From NCBI RefSeq assembly GCF_003628145.1, contig NZ_RBZV01000005.1:186001-250000 (forward strand): a stretch of 64,000 bases of DNA, in the 5' to 3' direction. The position numbers were made by a program, and so were the translations under genes. Positions 18,143 through 24,943 of the stretch are shown here, in pieces (the stretch's first letter is position 1; each line of letters starts with the position of its first letter). Below the pieces are notes generated by a model that did no database searches, was not told the origin of the DNA, and saw only the letters and a list, made by a program, of their open reading frames with translations. The DNA is from Trinickia fusca (GTDB lineage Bacteria > Pseudomonadota > Gammaproteobacteria > Burkholderiales > Burkholderiaceae).

Positions 18143-18529
18143 ATGATGCGTCGTCGTCACGCTACGTGTGCCGCATGGACGGGCCTGATCGCGATCTGGC
18201 TCGCCATCGTCGCACCCATCGTCACCCAATGGCTGGCCTCACAAGAAGAGGCGGGCGCGACCTTCACTGCCACGCTGTGCTCGGCGCGCCCGCTCGACGC
18301 TCGCAATAGCCCCGACCGCGCCACGTCATCGCCACCTTCGCATCACGCGAAATCTTGTGGCTACTGCAATCTGCTCGCGCATCATCCGCCGCTCACACAC
18401 GCGATATGGGCGGACTGGGCGGTTTTGCATGCAGACGTGCCAAGAGCGCACCGGGCTGCCTCTACCGTGCGCGTATCGGTGCGATTCGCGCTGGCTTGCC
18501 CGCGCGGGCCACCGCACATGGTTTCCTGA
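18143..18529 (+). CDS. DUF2946 family protein (second copy)
   Basis: 128 residues with one N-terminal hydrophobic segment (AAWTGLIAIWLAIVAPIVTQWLA) and the CGYCNLLAHHPP motif, matching the CGYCxLxAHxP site of the first copy at 17161. The two flank copC and are probably co-transcribed with it. Start Met1 or Met2. Family function unknown. Confidence 0.82.
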   Translation: MMRRRHATCAAWTGLIAIWLAIVAPIVTQWLASQEEAGATFTATLCSARPLDARNSPDRATSSPPSHHAKSCGYCNLLAHHPPLTHAIWADWAVLHADVPRAHRAASTVRVSVRFALACPRGPPHMVS

Positions 18530-18590
18530 TCGTTGCTTCGCGCTGCCGTTGTGGGCAGCGCCTGACTGACTCTCCAACCTGGAAACCGAC

Positions 18591-19160
18591 ATGCACACTC
18601 CCTTTCTCGGGCGCGGGCACGGCTGCGGCCGTCTCACGCTTATCGCAGCCATCACGCTGATCGCCGGCGTTGCCACCTCGTTGTGCGCTCATGCGCATAT
18701 CACCGCTCAACCGAACGAAGGTGCAGCGGGCAGCTACTTCGAAACGGCGCTCAAGGTGCCGCACGGCTGCGATGGTTCACCGACCGTCGCGCTGCGCGTC
18801 GCGATGCCCGACGGCGTGACGTCCGTCAAGCCGCAAATGAAGCCGGGCTGGCACGTGGACATCGAACGGCGTCCGCTCGATCCGCCGCTCAAAGGCGAGC
18901 ATGGCACGACGATCGCCGAAGTCGTGACGGCCGTGCAATGGAGCGGCAATTCGCTGCCCGACAGCCAGTACGACACGTTCGGCATCGTGATGAAGCTGCC
19001 CGACGAAGCGGGCAAGACGCTCTATTTCCCTGTCGTGCAGACCTGCGAGAGTGGCCGTCGCGAATGGACCGACATTCCGGCCGAAGGGCAGAGCTGGCAC
19101 GCCGTGCACAGCCCCGCGCCGTTCGTCCGCGTCGCGTCTGGCGCGGCGCACGCGCACTGA
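18591..19160 (+). CDS. YcnI-like DUF1775 copper-associated exported protein
   Basis: 189 residues. A signal peptide ends CAHA, followed by HITAQPNEGAAGSYFETALKVPHGC. The mature N-terminal His and the conserved VPHGCDGSPT block are the YcnI/DUF1775 hallmarks; the Bacillus protein binds Cu(II) through that His and a Trp. No C-terminal anchor is present, so it is probably periplasmic in this organism. Its position after copC/DUF2946 and before a TonB receptor supports a role in copper trafficking. Confidence 0.88.
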   Translation: MHTPFLGRGHGCGRLTLIAAITLIAGVATSLCAHAHITAQPNEGAAGSYFETALKVPHGCDGSPTVALRVAMPDGVTSVKPQMKPGWHVDIERRPLDPPLKGEHGTTIAEVVTAVQWSGNSLPDSQYDTFGIVMKLPDEAGKTLYFPVVQTCESGRREWTDIPAEGQSWHAVHSPAPFVRVASGAAHAH

Positions 19161-19241
19161 CCTGCATTCGCTACAGGGCGGTCAAGCATCACAGAAGTGC
19201 AACCGCCCGAACAAGAACAAAAGCAAGAGGATTTGAAGACC

Positions 19242-21392
19242 ATGTTTGAACTGACTACGCGCCGGCGTGCGCTGTCGGGTGTCGCGGCATTGCTGGCGAC
19301 GCATACATTCGCGCAGGCCGCCGAGAGCGCGCCGGCAACAGCCGCTGTATCGGCATCCACATCGACATCGACGCTGGCGTTACGCGAAACCACGCTGCCG
19401 CCCGTGATCGTCAACGGCGCGAGTGCGAACTCGCTGACGTCGCAGCCGGCGACGACGCGCAAGCGGGTGCTCGACGAGACGGTCGGCTCGGTCGGCTTCG
19501 TCGACAGCGAGAGCTACGCAAACACGTATGCCTTTACGCTGCGCGACGTGTTGAAGAATGTGCCCGGTGTGTTCGCGCAGAGCCGCTACGGGCAGGAGAT
19601 GCGTTTGTCGATTCGCGGCTCGGGGATAGCGCGTTCGTATCACACGCGCGGGCTCGAGATCCTGCAAGACGGCATCCCGACGAATCTGGCCGATGGCAGC
19701 GGCGACTACTACCAGATCGATCCGCTCGCGCTCAATGCGGCCGAAGTCTACAAGGGCGGCAACGGTCTTGCGTATGGCTCGGCAACGCTCGGCGGCGCGA
19801 TCGACTTCATCACGCCGACGGCCTATACGGCAATCGCGCCGAACGTCGTGCGTCTCGAAGGCGGCAGCTATGGAACGGTGCGTACCAGTGCCCAGTTCTC
19901 GCGTGTGGTGGGGCCGCTCGATTTCATCGGTACGTTCACCGTCGACCATAACGATGGTTTCCGCCAACATGAGCGCGGGCAATACGAGCAATTCAACGCG
20001 AACGTCGGCTATCGGTTCAGCCCGCGCGTGGAGACGCGCTTCTACCTCGGCGCCTATATCGTCGATCAGCAATTGCCGGGCACGCTGTCGCTCTACGACG
20101 CCTTGCACAATCCGACCAAGGCCGCCGCAAGCGCGCTCGCGGGCGATCAGGCGCGCAATACGCGCACCGAACGCATCGCGAATCGCACGACGGTCAAGCT
20201 CGACGTCGGCCAGCTCGACTTCAGCACGTGGGCGATTCACAAGAGCTTGTATCACCCGATCTTTCAAGTCATCGATCAGGATGGCTGGACGTACGGCTTC
20301 GCGCCGCGCTATACGGCCACGCTGTCGCTTGGTGGCATGCGCGACGACGTGATCGCGGGCGCGCGTTTTTTCGGCGGTAACACGGCGAATCGCCAATACG
20401 TGAACGTGGCCGGCAATCGTGGCGCGCAAACGCTCGATTCGACGCAAAGCGCCTACAACTACGAGGCGTATGTCGAGAGTCGCCTGTTCTTCCTGCCGAC
20501 GGTCGCGTTGATGACGGGCCTCAAGGCATTGCGCGACGTGCGCGAGTATGTCGATCACGGCGGGCTGGTGGCCGATCCGCAGTACAAGTCGACGAGCGCG
20601 ACCTACAGCGGCCTCGATCCGAAGGCGGGGCTGATGTGGCAGCCGAGCCGCGACATCCAGGCGTTCGTCGACATCACGCGCAGCCAGGACGTGCCCGACT
20701 TCGGCGACCTGAACCAAACGTTTTCGAACACGATGCGCTTCGTGCCGTTGCGTTCGCAGCATGCATGGACGCTCGAAATCGGCACGCGCGGCAGCCGCGA
20801 CCGTATGAGCTGGGACGTGACGGCCTATCGCTCGCTCGTGCGCGATCAGCTGTTGCAGTACACGACGAACCCCGACGTTCCGGCCTCGACGTTCAACGCG
20901 AACAAGACCGTGCTGCAAGGCATCGAGGCATCGGCATCGGTCGATCTGATGCGCGACATTGCGCGTGCCGGCGCCGGCGACAAGCTCACCTTCTCGGCAC
21001 TGTGGAACTACAGCGATTTTCGCTTCAAGGACGATCCGCAATACGGCAACAACCGTATTGCAGGCGTGCCCGTGAACGTGTTGCGTGCCGCGCTTGGCTA
21101 TTCGCAGCCGAACGGCTTTCATGTCAGCGCCAGTGTCGATTGGGTGCCGGCTGGCGCGTGGGCCGACGACGCCAATACATTGCGCGTGCCCGGCTACACG
21201 TTGCTCGGCTTGCAGGCCGGCATCGATCTGCGCAACGGCCTGTCGCTGTTCGTCGATGCGCGCAATCTGACGAACAAGCGCTACGTCAGCGACATCAGTA
21301 CCGTCGCCAACGCACGCACGGTCAGCAACACGGCCATCTTCTATCCCGGTGAGGGACGCAGCGTATTCGCAGGCATGCGCTACGCGTTCTGA
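19242..21392 (+). CDS. TonB-dependent outer-membrane receptor, probably copper-linked
   Basis: 716 residues. The mature N-terminus has a TonB-box-like ETTLPPVIVNG, then a plug domain (LRDVLKNVPGVFAQSRYG, IRGSGIARSYHTRGLEILQDGIP, AEVYKGGNGLAYGSATLGGAIDF) and a 22-strand-type barrel ending in an aromatic (FAGMRYAF). The start at 19242 (MFELTTRR) is preferred over 19197 because of AAGAGG at 19224-19229 and the signal-peptide-like leader. The ligand is inferred to be copper or a copper chelate from the neighbours only. Confidence 0.9.
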   Translation: MFELTTRRRALSGVAALLATHTFAQAAESAPATAAVSASTSTSTLALRETTLPPVIVNGASANSLTSQPATTRKRVLDETVGSVGFVDSESYANTYAFTLRDVLKNVPGVFAQSRYGQEMRLSIRGSGIARSYHTRGLEILQDGIPTNLADGSGDYYQIDPLALNAAEVYKGGNGLAYGSATLGGAIDFITPTAYTAIAPNVVRLEGGSYGTVRTSAQFSRVVGPLDFIGTFTVDHNDGFRQHERGQYEQFNANVGYRFSPRVETRFYLGAYIVDQQLPGTLSLYDALHNPTKAAASALAGDQARNTRTERIANRTTVKLDVGQLDFSTWAIHKSLYHPIFQVIDQDGWTYGFAPRYTATLSLGGMRDDVIAGARFFGGNTANRQYVNVAGNRGAQTLDSTQSAYNYEAYVESRLFFLPTVALMTGLKALRDVREYVDHGGLVADPQYKSTSATYSGLDPKAGLMWQPSRDIQAFVDITRSQDVPDFGDLNQTFSNTMRFVPLRSQHAWTLEIGTRGSRDRMSWDVTAYRSLVRDQLLQYTTNPDVPASTFNANKTVLQGIEASASVDLMRDIARAGAGDKLTFSALWNYSDFRFKDDPQYGNNRIAGVPVNVLRAALGYSQPNGFHVSASVDWVPAGAWADDANTLRVPGYTLLGLQAGIDLRNGLSLFVDARNLTNKRYVSDISTVANARTVSNTAIFYPGEGRSVFAGMRYAF

Positions 21393-21497
21393 GGCTGAGC
21401 GGACGACGCGCGCCGTGGGCGTGTCCGACGACGCGCGTGAGGGTGTAGTCCGTAGTCCGCGGCGCCGCACGTCGGAAAAGACGGCGCCGCGCGGCGC

Positions 21498-21785
21498 TCA
21501 ACGCGGCAGAACGCGCTTGCGTGGATCGACACAGCGGCGCGGGTCGACGGGTTCCGGCGCGTGATGATGCTTGGGGGCCGGCTGCGCAGCCAGCAGATGG
21601 TCGGCGAGCTTCGCGATCTCGAGCAGCAATTGCATGCCGTCGGGCCCCGCTACGTGCGGGACGCCCGGCTCGTGCGCCATCTTCAATCCTTCGACTGCCA
21701 GCTCGGCGACGGGCTCGAGGACCGAGGCCGTGCGATGCGCATGGCCTCGGCCTGGGTGGGGTTTCGGTTTGCGGTTCTCTTCCAT
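21498..21785 (-). CDS. Small His/Pro-rich hypothetical protein at the secretion-island edge
   Basis: 95 residues with no recognised domain. It is rich in His and Pro, with an amphipathic helix in the middle (SVLEPVAELAVEGLKMAHE and MQLLLEIAKLADHLLA) and a basic C-terminus. I start it at 21785 (MEENRKPKP) since GGAG lies eight bases ahead; the frame runs 19 codons further to 21842 into the operator. It is divergent from the secretion operon and may be expressed from the same operator region, so it might be a soluble accessory or secreted factor. Confidence 0.55.
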   Translation of the reverse strand: MEENRKPKPHPGRGHAHRTASVLEPVAELAVEGLKMAHEPGVPHVAGPDGMQLLLEIAKLADHLLAAQPAPKHHHAPEPVDPRRCVDPRKRVLPR

Positions 21786-21813
21786 CAAGGCGTCTCCGAC
21801 AAGCGAACTGAAA

Positions 21814-21844
21814 TTGACTGTGTTGCGTATCGACACTATCATAC
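21814..21844 (+). promoter_or_regulatory. Promoter with 18-bp palindromic operator (site 1)
   Basis: TTGACT (21814-21819), 17-base spacer, TATCAT (21837-21842). The -10 lies in the operator GTATCGACACTATCATAC (21827-21844), one of ten copies of GTATS-N8-SATAC in front of the secretion and pilus genes. Drives the operon starting at 21857; the minus-strand gene at 21785 may share it. Confidence 0.7.
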
Positions 21845-21856
21845 GAAATCAAATCG

Positions 21857-22291
21857 ATGCCCATCGTAACATATATGACGCGTAGCCTTGGCAAACCGAG
21901 GAGTGATCTGATCGACCTGCTGAAGTCGCGGGTCGGGCAGATGGTCGCCCGTCGCATCGACGAAGCGTATGGCGTGACGCCTTCACCGGAGGAGCGGCGT
22001 CGGCTTCAGCGCAGGGCCGCGCGGATGGTGGCGCTCGTGCGCGAGATGAATCGCGACCAGCTCGAGGCGTGCGACCCGGAGCTGGACCGTTTCTTTGCTG
22101 CGATGCCGTTCGGCGACGCGATCGCCGTGGCGATCGAGATCGAATTCAAATGGCCGCATCACATCGACACGCTGCCCGAGGCGAGCCGGCGGCTGAACCT
22201 CGTCCGCAAGGCGGGGCAATACGCGACGTTGCTGAGCGAGGAGAAGATCGCGAGCATCTTCGAACGCGTCTCGCGCATGGAGCGGCGCTAG
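21857..22291 (+). CDS. Unrecognised 144-residue protein, first gene of the dotM-dotL operon
   Basis: No family recognised. The protein is helical and charged, with an N-terminal segment (RSDLIDLLKSRVGQMVARRIDEAYG), an arginine-rich helix and a final helix (EEKIASIFERVSRMERR); no signal peptide or membrane segment, so probably cytoplasmic. It starts only ~10 bases after the predicted transcription start, with no Shine-Dalgarno, so Met1 (21857) or Met7 (21875) could be used. It is followed by the transglycosylase after one base, and so belongs to the secretion operon; a chaperone-like or coupling-complex role is possible but unproven. Confidence 0.7.
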   Translation: MPIVTYMTRSLGKPRSDLIDLLKSRVGQMVARRIDEAYGVTPSPEERRRLQRRAARMVALVREMNRDQLEACDPELDRFFAAMPFGDAIAVAIEIEFKWPHHIDTLPEASRRLNLVRKAGQYATLLSEEKIASIFERVSRMERR

Positions 22292-22292
22292 C

Positions 22293-22721
22293 ATGCTCTA
22301 TCTGCCGCTGCCCCCCGTGCCCGAGCAGACGTTCGATTACTGCGTCGCGCTGGCTGAAGAGAAGTATCAGGTGCCTGCATGCATCCTGCGCGCCGTGCAC
22401 GAGATCGAATCGGGCGGCGATCTGCGGCCCGGCCTCGTGCATCCGAACAGCAACGGTACGAAGGACTACGGTGTCACGCAGATCAATACCGTGTGGGCCA
22501 ACTACTTCCAACGCAAATTCGGCATCCCGGCCACGGCGCTGGCCGATAACGCGTGCCTTGCCGTGAACGGCTCGGCCTACATCATTCGTTATGAAATCAA
22601 TGCGACCGGCAGCCTCTGGGCCGGCGTCGGCAACTATCACAGCCGGACGCCGGGCGAGCACGATCGCTATGTGTGGCGCGTGGCACGCGCCGTCGGGAGG
22701 TACGGATGCCAGATCAAGTGA
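22293..22721 (+). CDS. Lytic transglycosylase (SLT fold), VirB1-like
   Basis: 142 residues, a single SLT domain. The catalytic Glu is in ILRAVHEIESGGD (near residue 37), followed by GTKDYGVTQINTVWA, the typical second motif, and VGNYHSRTPG near the end. Such enzymes open peptidoglycan for type IV secretion assembly and occur in IncI and Dot/Icm-like loci. No signal peptide is visible at the N-terminus (MLYLPLPPVPEQ), which is unusual for a periplasmic enzyme. Starts one base after the previous stop; overlaps dotM by 16 bases. Confidence 0.9.
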   Translation: MLYLPLPPVPEQTFDYCVALAEEKYQVPACILRAVHEIESGGDLRPGLVHPNSNGTKDYGVTQINTVWANYFQRKFGIPATALADNACLAVNGSAYIIRYEINATGSLWAGVGNYHSRTPGEHDRYVWRVARAVGRYGCQIK

Positions 22722-23785
22722 ACGAGCGCGGTGGCTCGCCGATGTTCCTGCTGGGCATACTCGCGTTCGTGGCCGCCCTTGTGGCGCTGTGGCATCTGAA
22801 GCATGAGGCCATCTCTCGAAGCCTGCTGATCTGGAAGGCCTACGAAGTGTGGCCGGCTGCGCATCTGTCGAGCACGGCCGATGCGCTGCGCGCGCGGCTC
22901 GGCATCTATTACCGCTACGCACGCGTGCTCACGCTTTGGGAGCTCGTCGTCGTCGGCTGGCAAATCGGCGCGTTCTATTTGTTCATTCCCGTAGGCTTCG
23001 CGGCGTGGGTCGCCTATGGCGCCTGGCGTCATCCGATGGTGCGTGCGATGCGTGTGCATACGATCCAGTCGCTGCTCGAAGCGCAAAGCCGCAGCTTCTC
23101 GGCCGTCGCCCCCGTGCTGCGGCGCGATTTGTCGAACGACCGCTCGCGCGAGTGGGCGTCGTCGGTGCATCCCGAAGAGTGGGTGGCGCAGCAAGGGTTG
23201 ATCGTGAGCGGCAGGCTCGACGTCGAACGCACGCGCGAGTTGCTCGTGCAGCAGCTGGGCAAGCCGATTGCGTCGTTTGCCGAGATGAGCGACGCGGAAC
23301 GCGCGCTGTTCGCAGTCTTCGGCTTGCGCGTGTTCTTCAAGGACACCGATGCGTCGAAAACGCTCGTCGACACCTTGAACTACAGCGCGATCAATGCTCA
23401 GTCGCGGCCCGACCTCACGCTCGCGAAAGCTGCGTTCGAGCGTTGCGCGAGTTCCGATGCCGCACGCCGCTGGCTGCGCAAGCATCCGTATCCGCGCACG
23501 CTGTTGATGGCGCTCTTGATCGAGGCGCGGCAAATGGGCGTGCTGCCATCGTCGAATTTCATCTGGCTCAAGCCGCTCGATCGTGCGCTCTGGTATCCGC
23601 TCAACACGGCAGGACGCAAGGTGCCGTTCATCGAGTCGGCCGGGGTGTTCAACCAGATGCAAGCCGAGGAAGTGGCGTGGGACAACGACTGCCAGCTGAT
23701 GGCGCCGCATGTCGAAGACGCCATCGTGGGGCTCAAAAAGTATCTCGAGGAAACAGGGATTCTCGAAGGCGAATCCGTCTCGTAG
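22706..23785 (+). CDS. dotM: DotM/IcmP (TrbA) coupling-complex membrane protein
   Basis: 359 residues. Two or three N-terminal helices (FLLGILAFVAALVALWHL; LWELVVVGWQIGAFYLF) followed by a large soluble domain. Family markers are the EMSDAERALFAVFGLRVF stretch and NFIWLKPLDRALWYPLNTAGR near residue 290, both close to Legionella DotM and IncI TrbA. DotM forms the type IV coupling complex with DotL and recruits acidic effector signals in Legionella. Start at 22706 (MPDQVNERGG) follows GGGAGG. Directly upstream of the TrbB-like gene and dotL, the conserved trbA-trbB-trbC order of IncI plasmids. Confidence 0.93.
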   Translation: MPDQVNERGGSPMFLLGILAFVAALVALWHLKHEAISRSLLIWKAYEVWPAAHLSSTADALRARLGIYYRYARVLTLWELVVVGWQIGAFYLFIPVGFAAWVAYGAWRHPMVRAMRVHTIQSLLEAQSRSFSAVAPVLRRDLSNDRSREWASSVHPEEWVAQQGLIVSGRLDVERTRELLVQQLGKPIASFAEMSDAERALFAVFGLRVFFKDTDASKTLVDTLNYSAINAQSRPDLTLAKAAFERCASSDAARRWLRKHPYPRTLLMALLIEARQMGVLPSSNFIWLKPLDRALWYPLNTAGRKVPFIESAGVFNQMQAEEVAWDNDCQLMAPHVEDAIVGLKKYLEETGILEGESVS

Positions 23786-23806
23786 CGTTCGATGAGGAAG
23801 ACATCT

Positions 23807-24937
23807 ATGAAGCTCAAGTTTGAAAGCAACCGGCCGCAAGCCCGGGACATCGTGCTCGTCGAGCCGGATGGCACCGTCTACACGTCGTTTGGCAAGAGCG
23901 GTTATCTGAACGCGGCCACGCGCACGCGCTTCGCGAGTGGACAGGCGGCCGCCACCGGGGCGTTCTCCATCTCGTCGGGCGAAGCGCCGCCTGATGGCGA
24001 GCCGGTCGAGCGTGGCACGGCCAATCACGGCCTCGTGTTCGTCAGCGAAGTAGACGGCCAGGAGAAGGTTGCGTTGATCGAGCGCTTTGCGACCGAGCAG
24101 GATGCGCGCCATGCCTTGATGCTCGTGCAGTCCGCGTTGCGGCGGTATGTGCTGAGCCGCCGCTATGGCCGCGTCTGGCGCGTGTTGCTGCGCGGTGTGG
24201 GCGTGCCTTTTGTCACGCTGCTGGTCACGATGGCGCTCGTGCGCTACCTCGATTCGCACAACGGCTCGATCGAAGCGCTCAACACGTTGCTGCACACTGC
24301 TCAGGCCAATCCGCAAGCCGGCCTGCTGCCTGGTATCCAGCCGCCTCCCGGCAGCGCACCGGCCGTGTTGCCGCCCGCGCGCGCCGACGTGCCTGCGCTC
24401 TCCGCGCAACCCGCGCCGACGCCAGCGTTCGCGCCTGCATTCGCGTCGGCATCGGGATCGGATGCTTCGTCGCCGGAAGCATCGGCGTTCGCGCATGCAC
24501 CGGCCGTCACGCGCGCCATGACGTCGATTCATTTCGGCCTCGAGAATCAGCCGCCCGGGAAGACGCTGTATGTCTATTCGGATCCGAATTGCCCCGCCTG
24601 CAGGCGCTTCGAGTCGCACATCGACGATCTGTCGAAGGATTTCTCGGTCTATGTGTTTCCGGTAGCGTATCAGGACGGCTCGGCTAAGGTCGCGGCACAA
24701 ATCCTGTGTGCGCAGGACCGCAAGCAGAAGTGGATCGACACGATGACGCACGCGAAATCCGGTGACGTCGCGGCAGGCAACGACTGCGTGCAGGCCTATA
24801 GCGGCATCAAGGCCAACATGGAGTCGTTCGATGCGCTCGGTTTCACGTCGACGCCGCGCATCGTCAGCGGGACGGGCTACGTGTTCGCGCCGGGCGCCAC
24901 GGCGAACGCGATCCGCATTCAGACGGCTGCGCAATAA
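23807..24937 (+). CDS. trbB: TrbB-like membrane protein with DsbC-type thioredoxin domain
   Basis: 376 residues. An N-terminal cytoplasmic part (~130), one membrane helix (VPFVTLLVTMALVRYL), a Pro/Ala-rich linker of ~90 residues, and a C-terminal thioredoxin fold with the active site SDPNCPACRRFESH (CPAC) and the cis-Pro loop STPRIV. This is the layout of a periplasmic disulfide isomerase tethered to the inner membrane. It lies between dotM and dotL as trbB does in IncI. Probable clients are the Cys-rich exported proteins and PilV tips of this island (inference). Start at 23807 after GAGGAAG. Confidence 0.85.
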   Translation: MKLKFESNRPQARDIVLVEPDGTVYTSFGKSGYLNAATRTRFASGQAAATGAFSISSGEAPPDGEPVERGTANHGLVFVSEVDGQEKVALIERFATEQDARHALMLVQSALRRYVLSRRYGRVWRVLLRGVGVPFVTLLVTMALVRYLDSHNGSIEALNTLLHTAQANPQAGLLPGIQPPPGSAPAVLPPARADVPALSAQPAPTPAFAPAFASASGSDASSPEASAFAHAPAVTRAMTSIHFGLENQPPGKTLYVYSDPNCPACRRFESHIDDLSKDFSVYVFPVAYQDGSAKVAAQILCAQDRKQKWIDTMTHAKSGDVAAGNDCVQAYSGIKANMESFDALGFTSTPRIVSGTGYVFAPGATANAIRIQTAAQ

Positions 24938-24943
24938 CCGCGT

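Noticed and set aside
19380-21470. 696-codon minus-strand frame opposite the TonB receptor
   Set aside because: Shadow frame with no domain, opposite a complete receptor gene.
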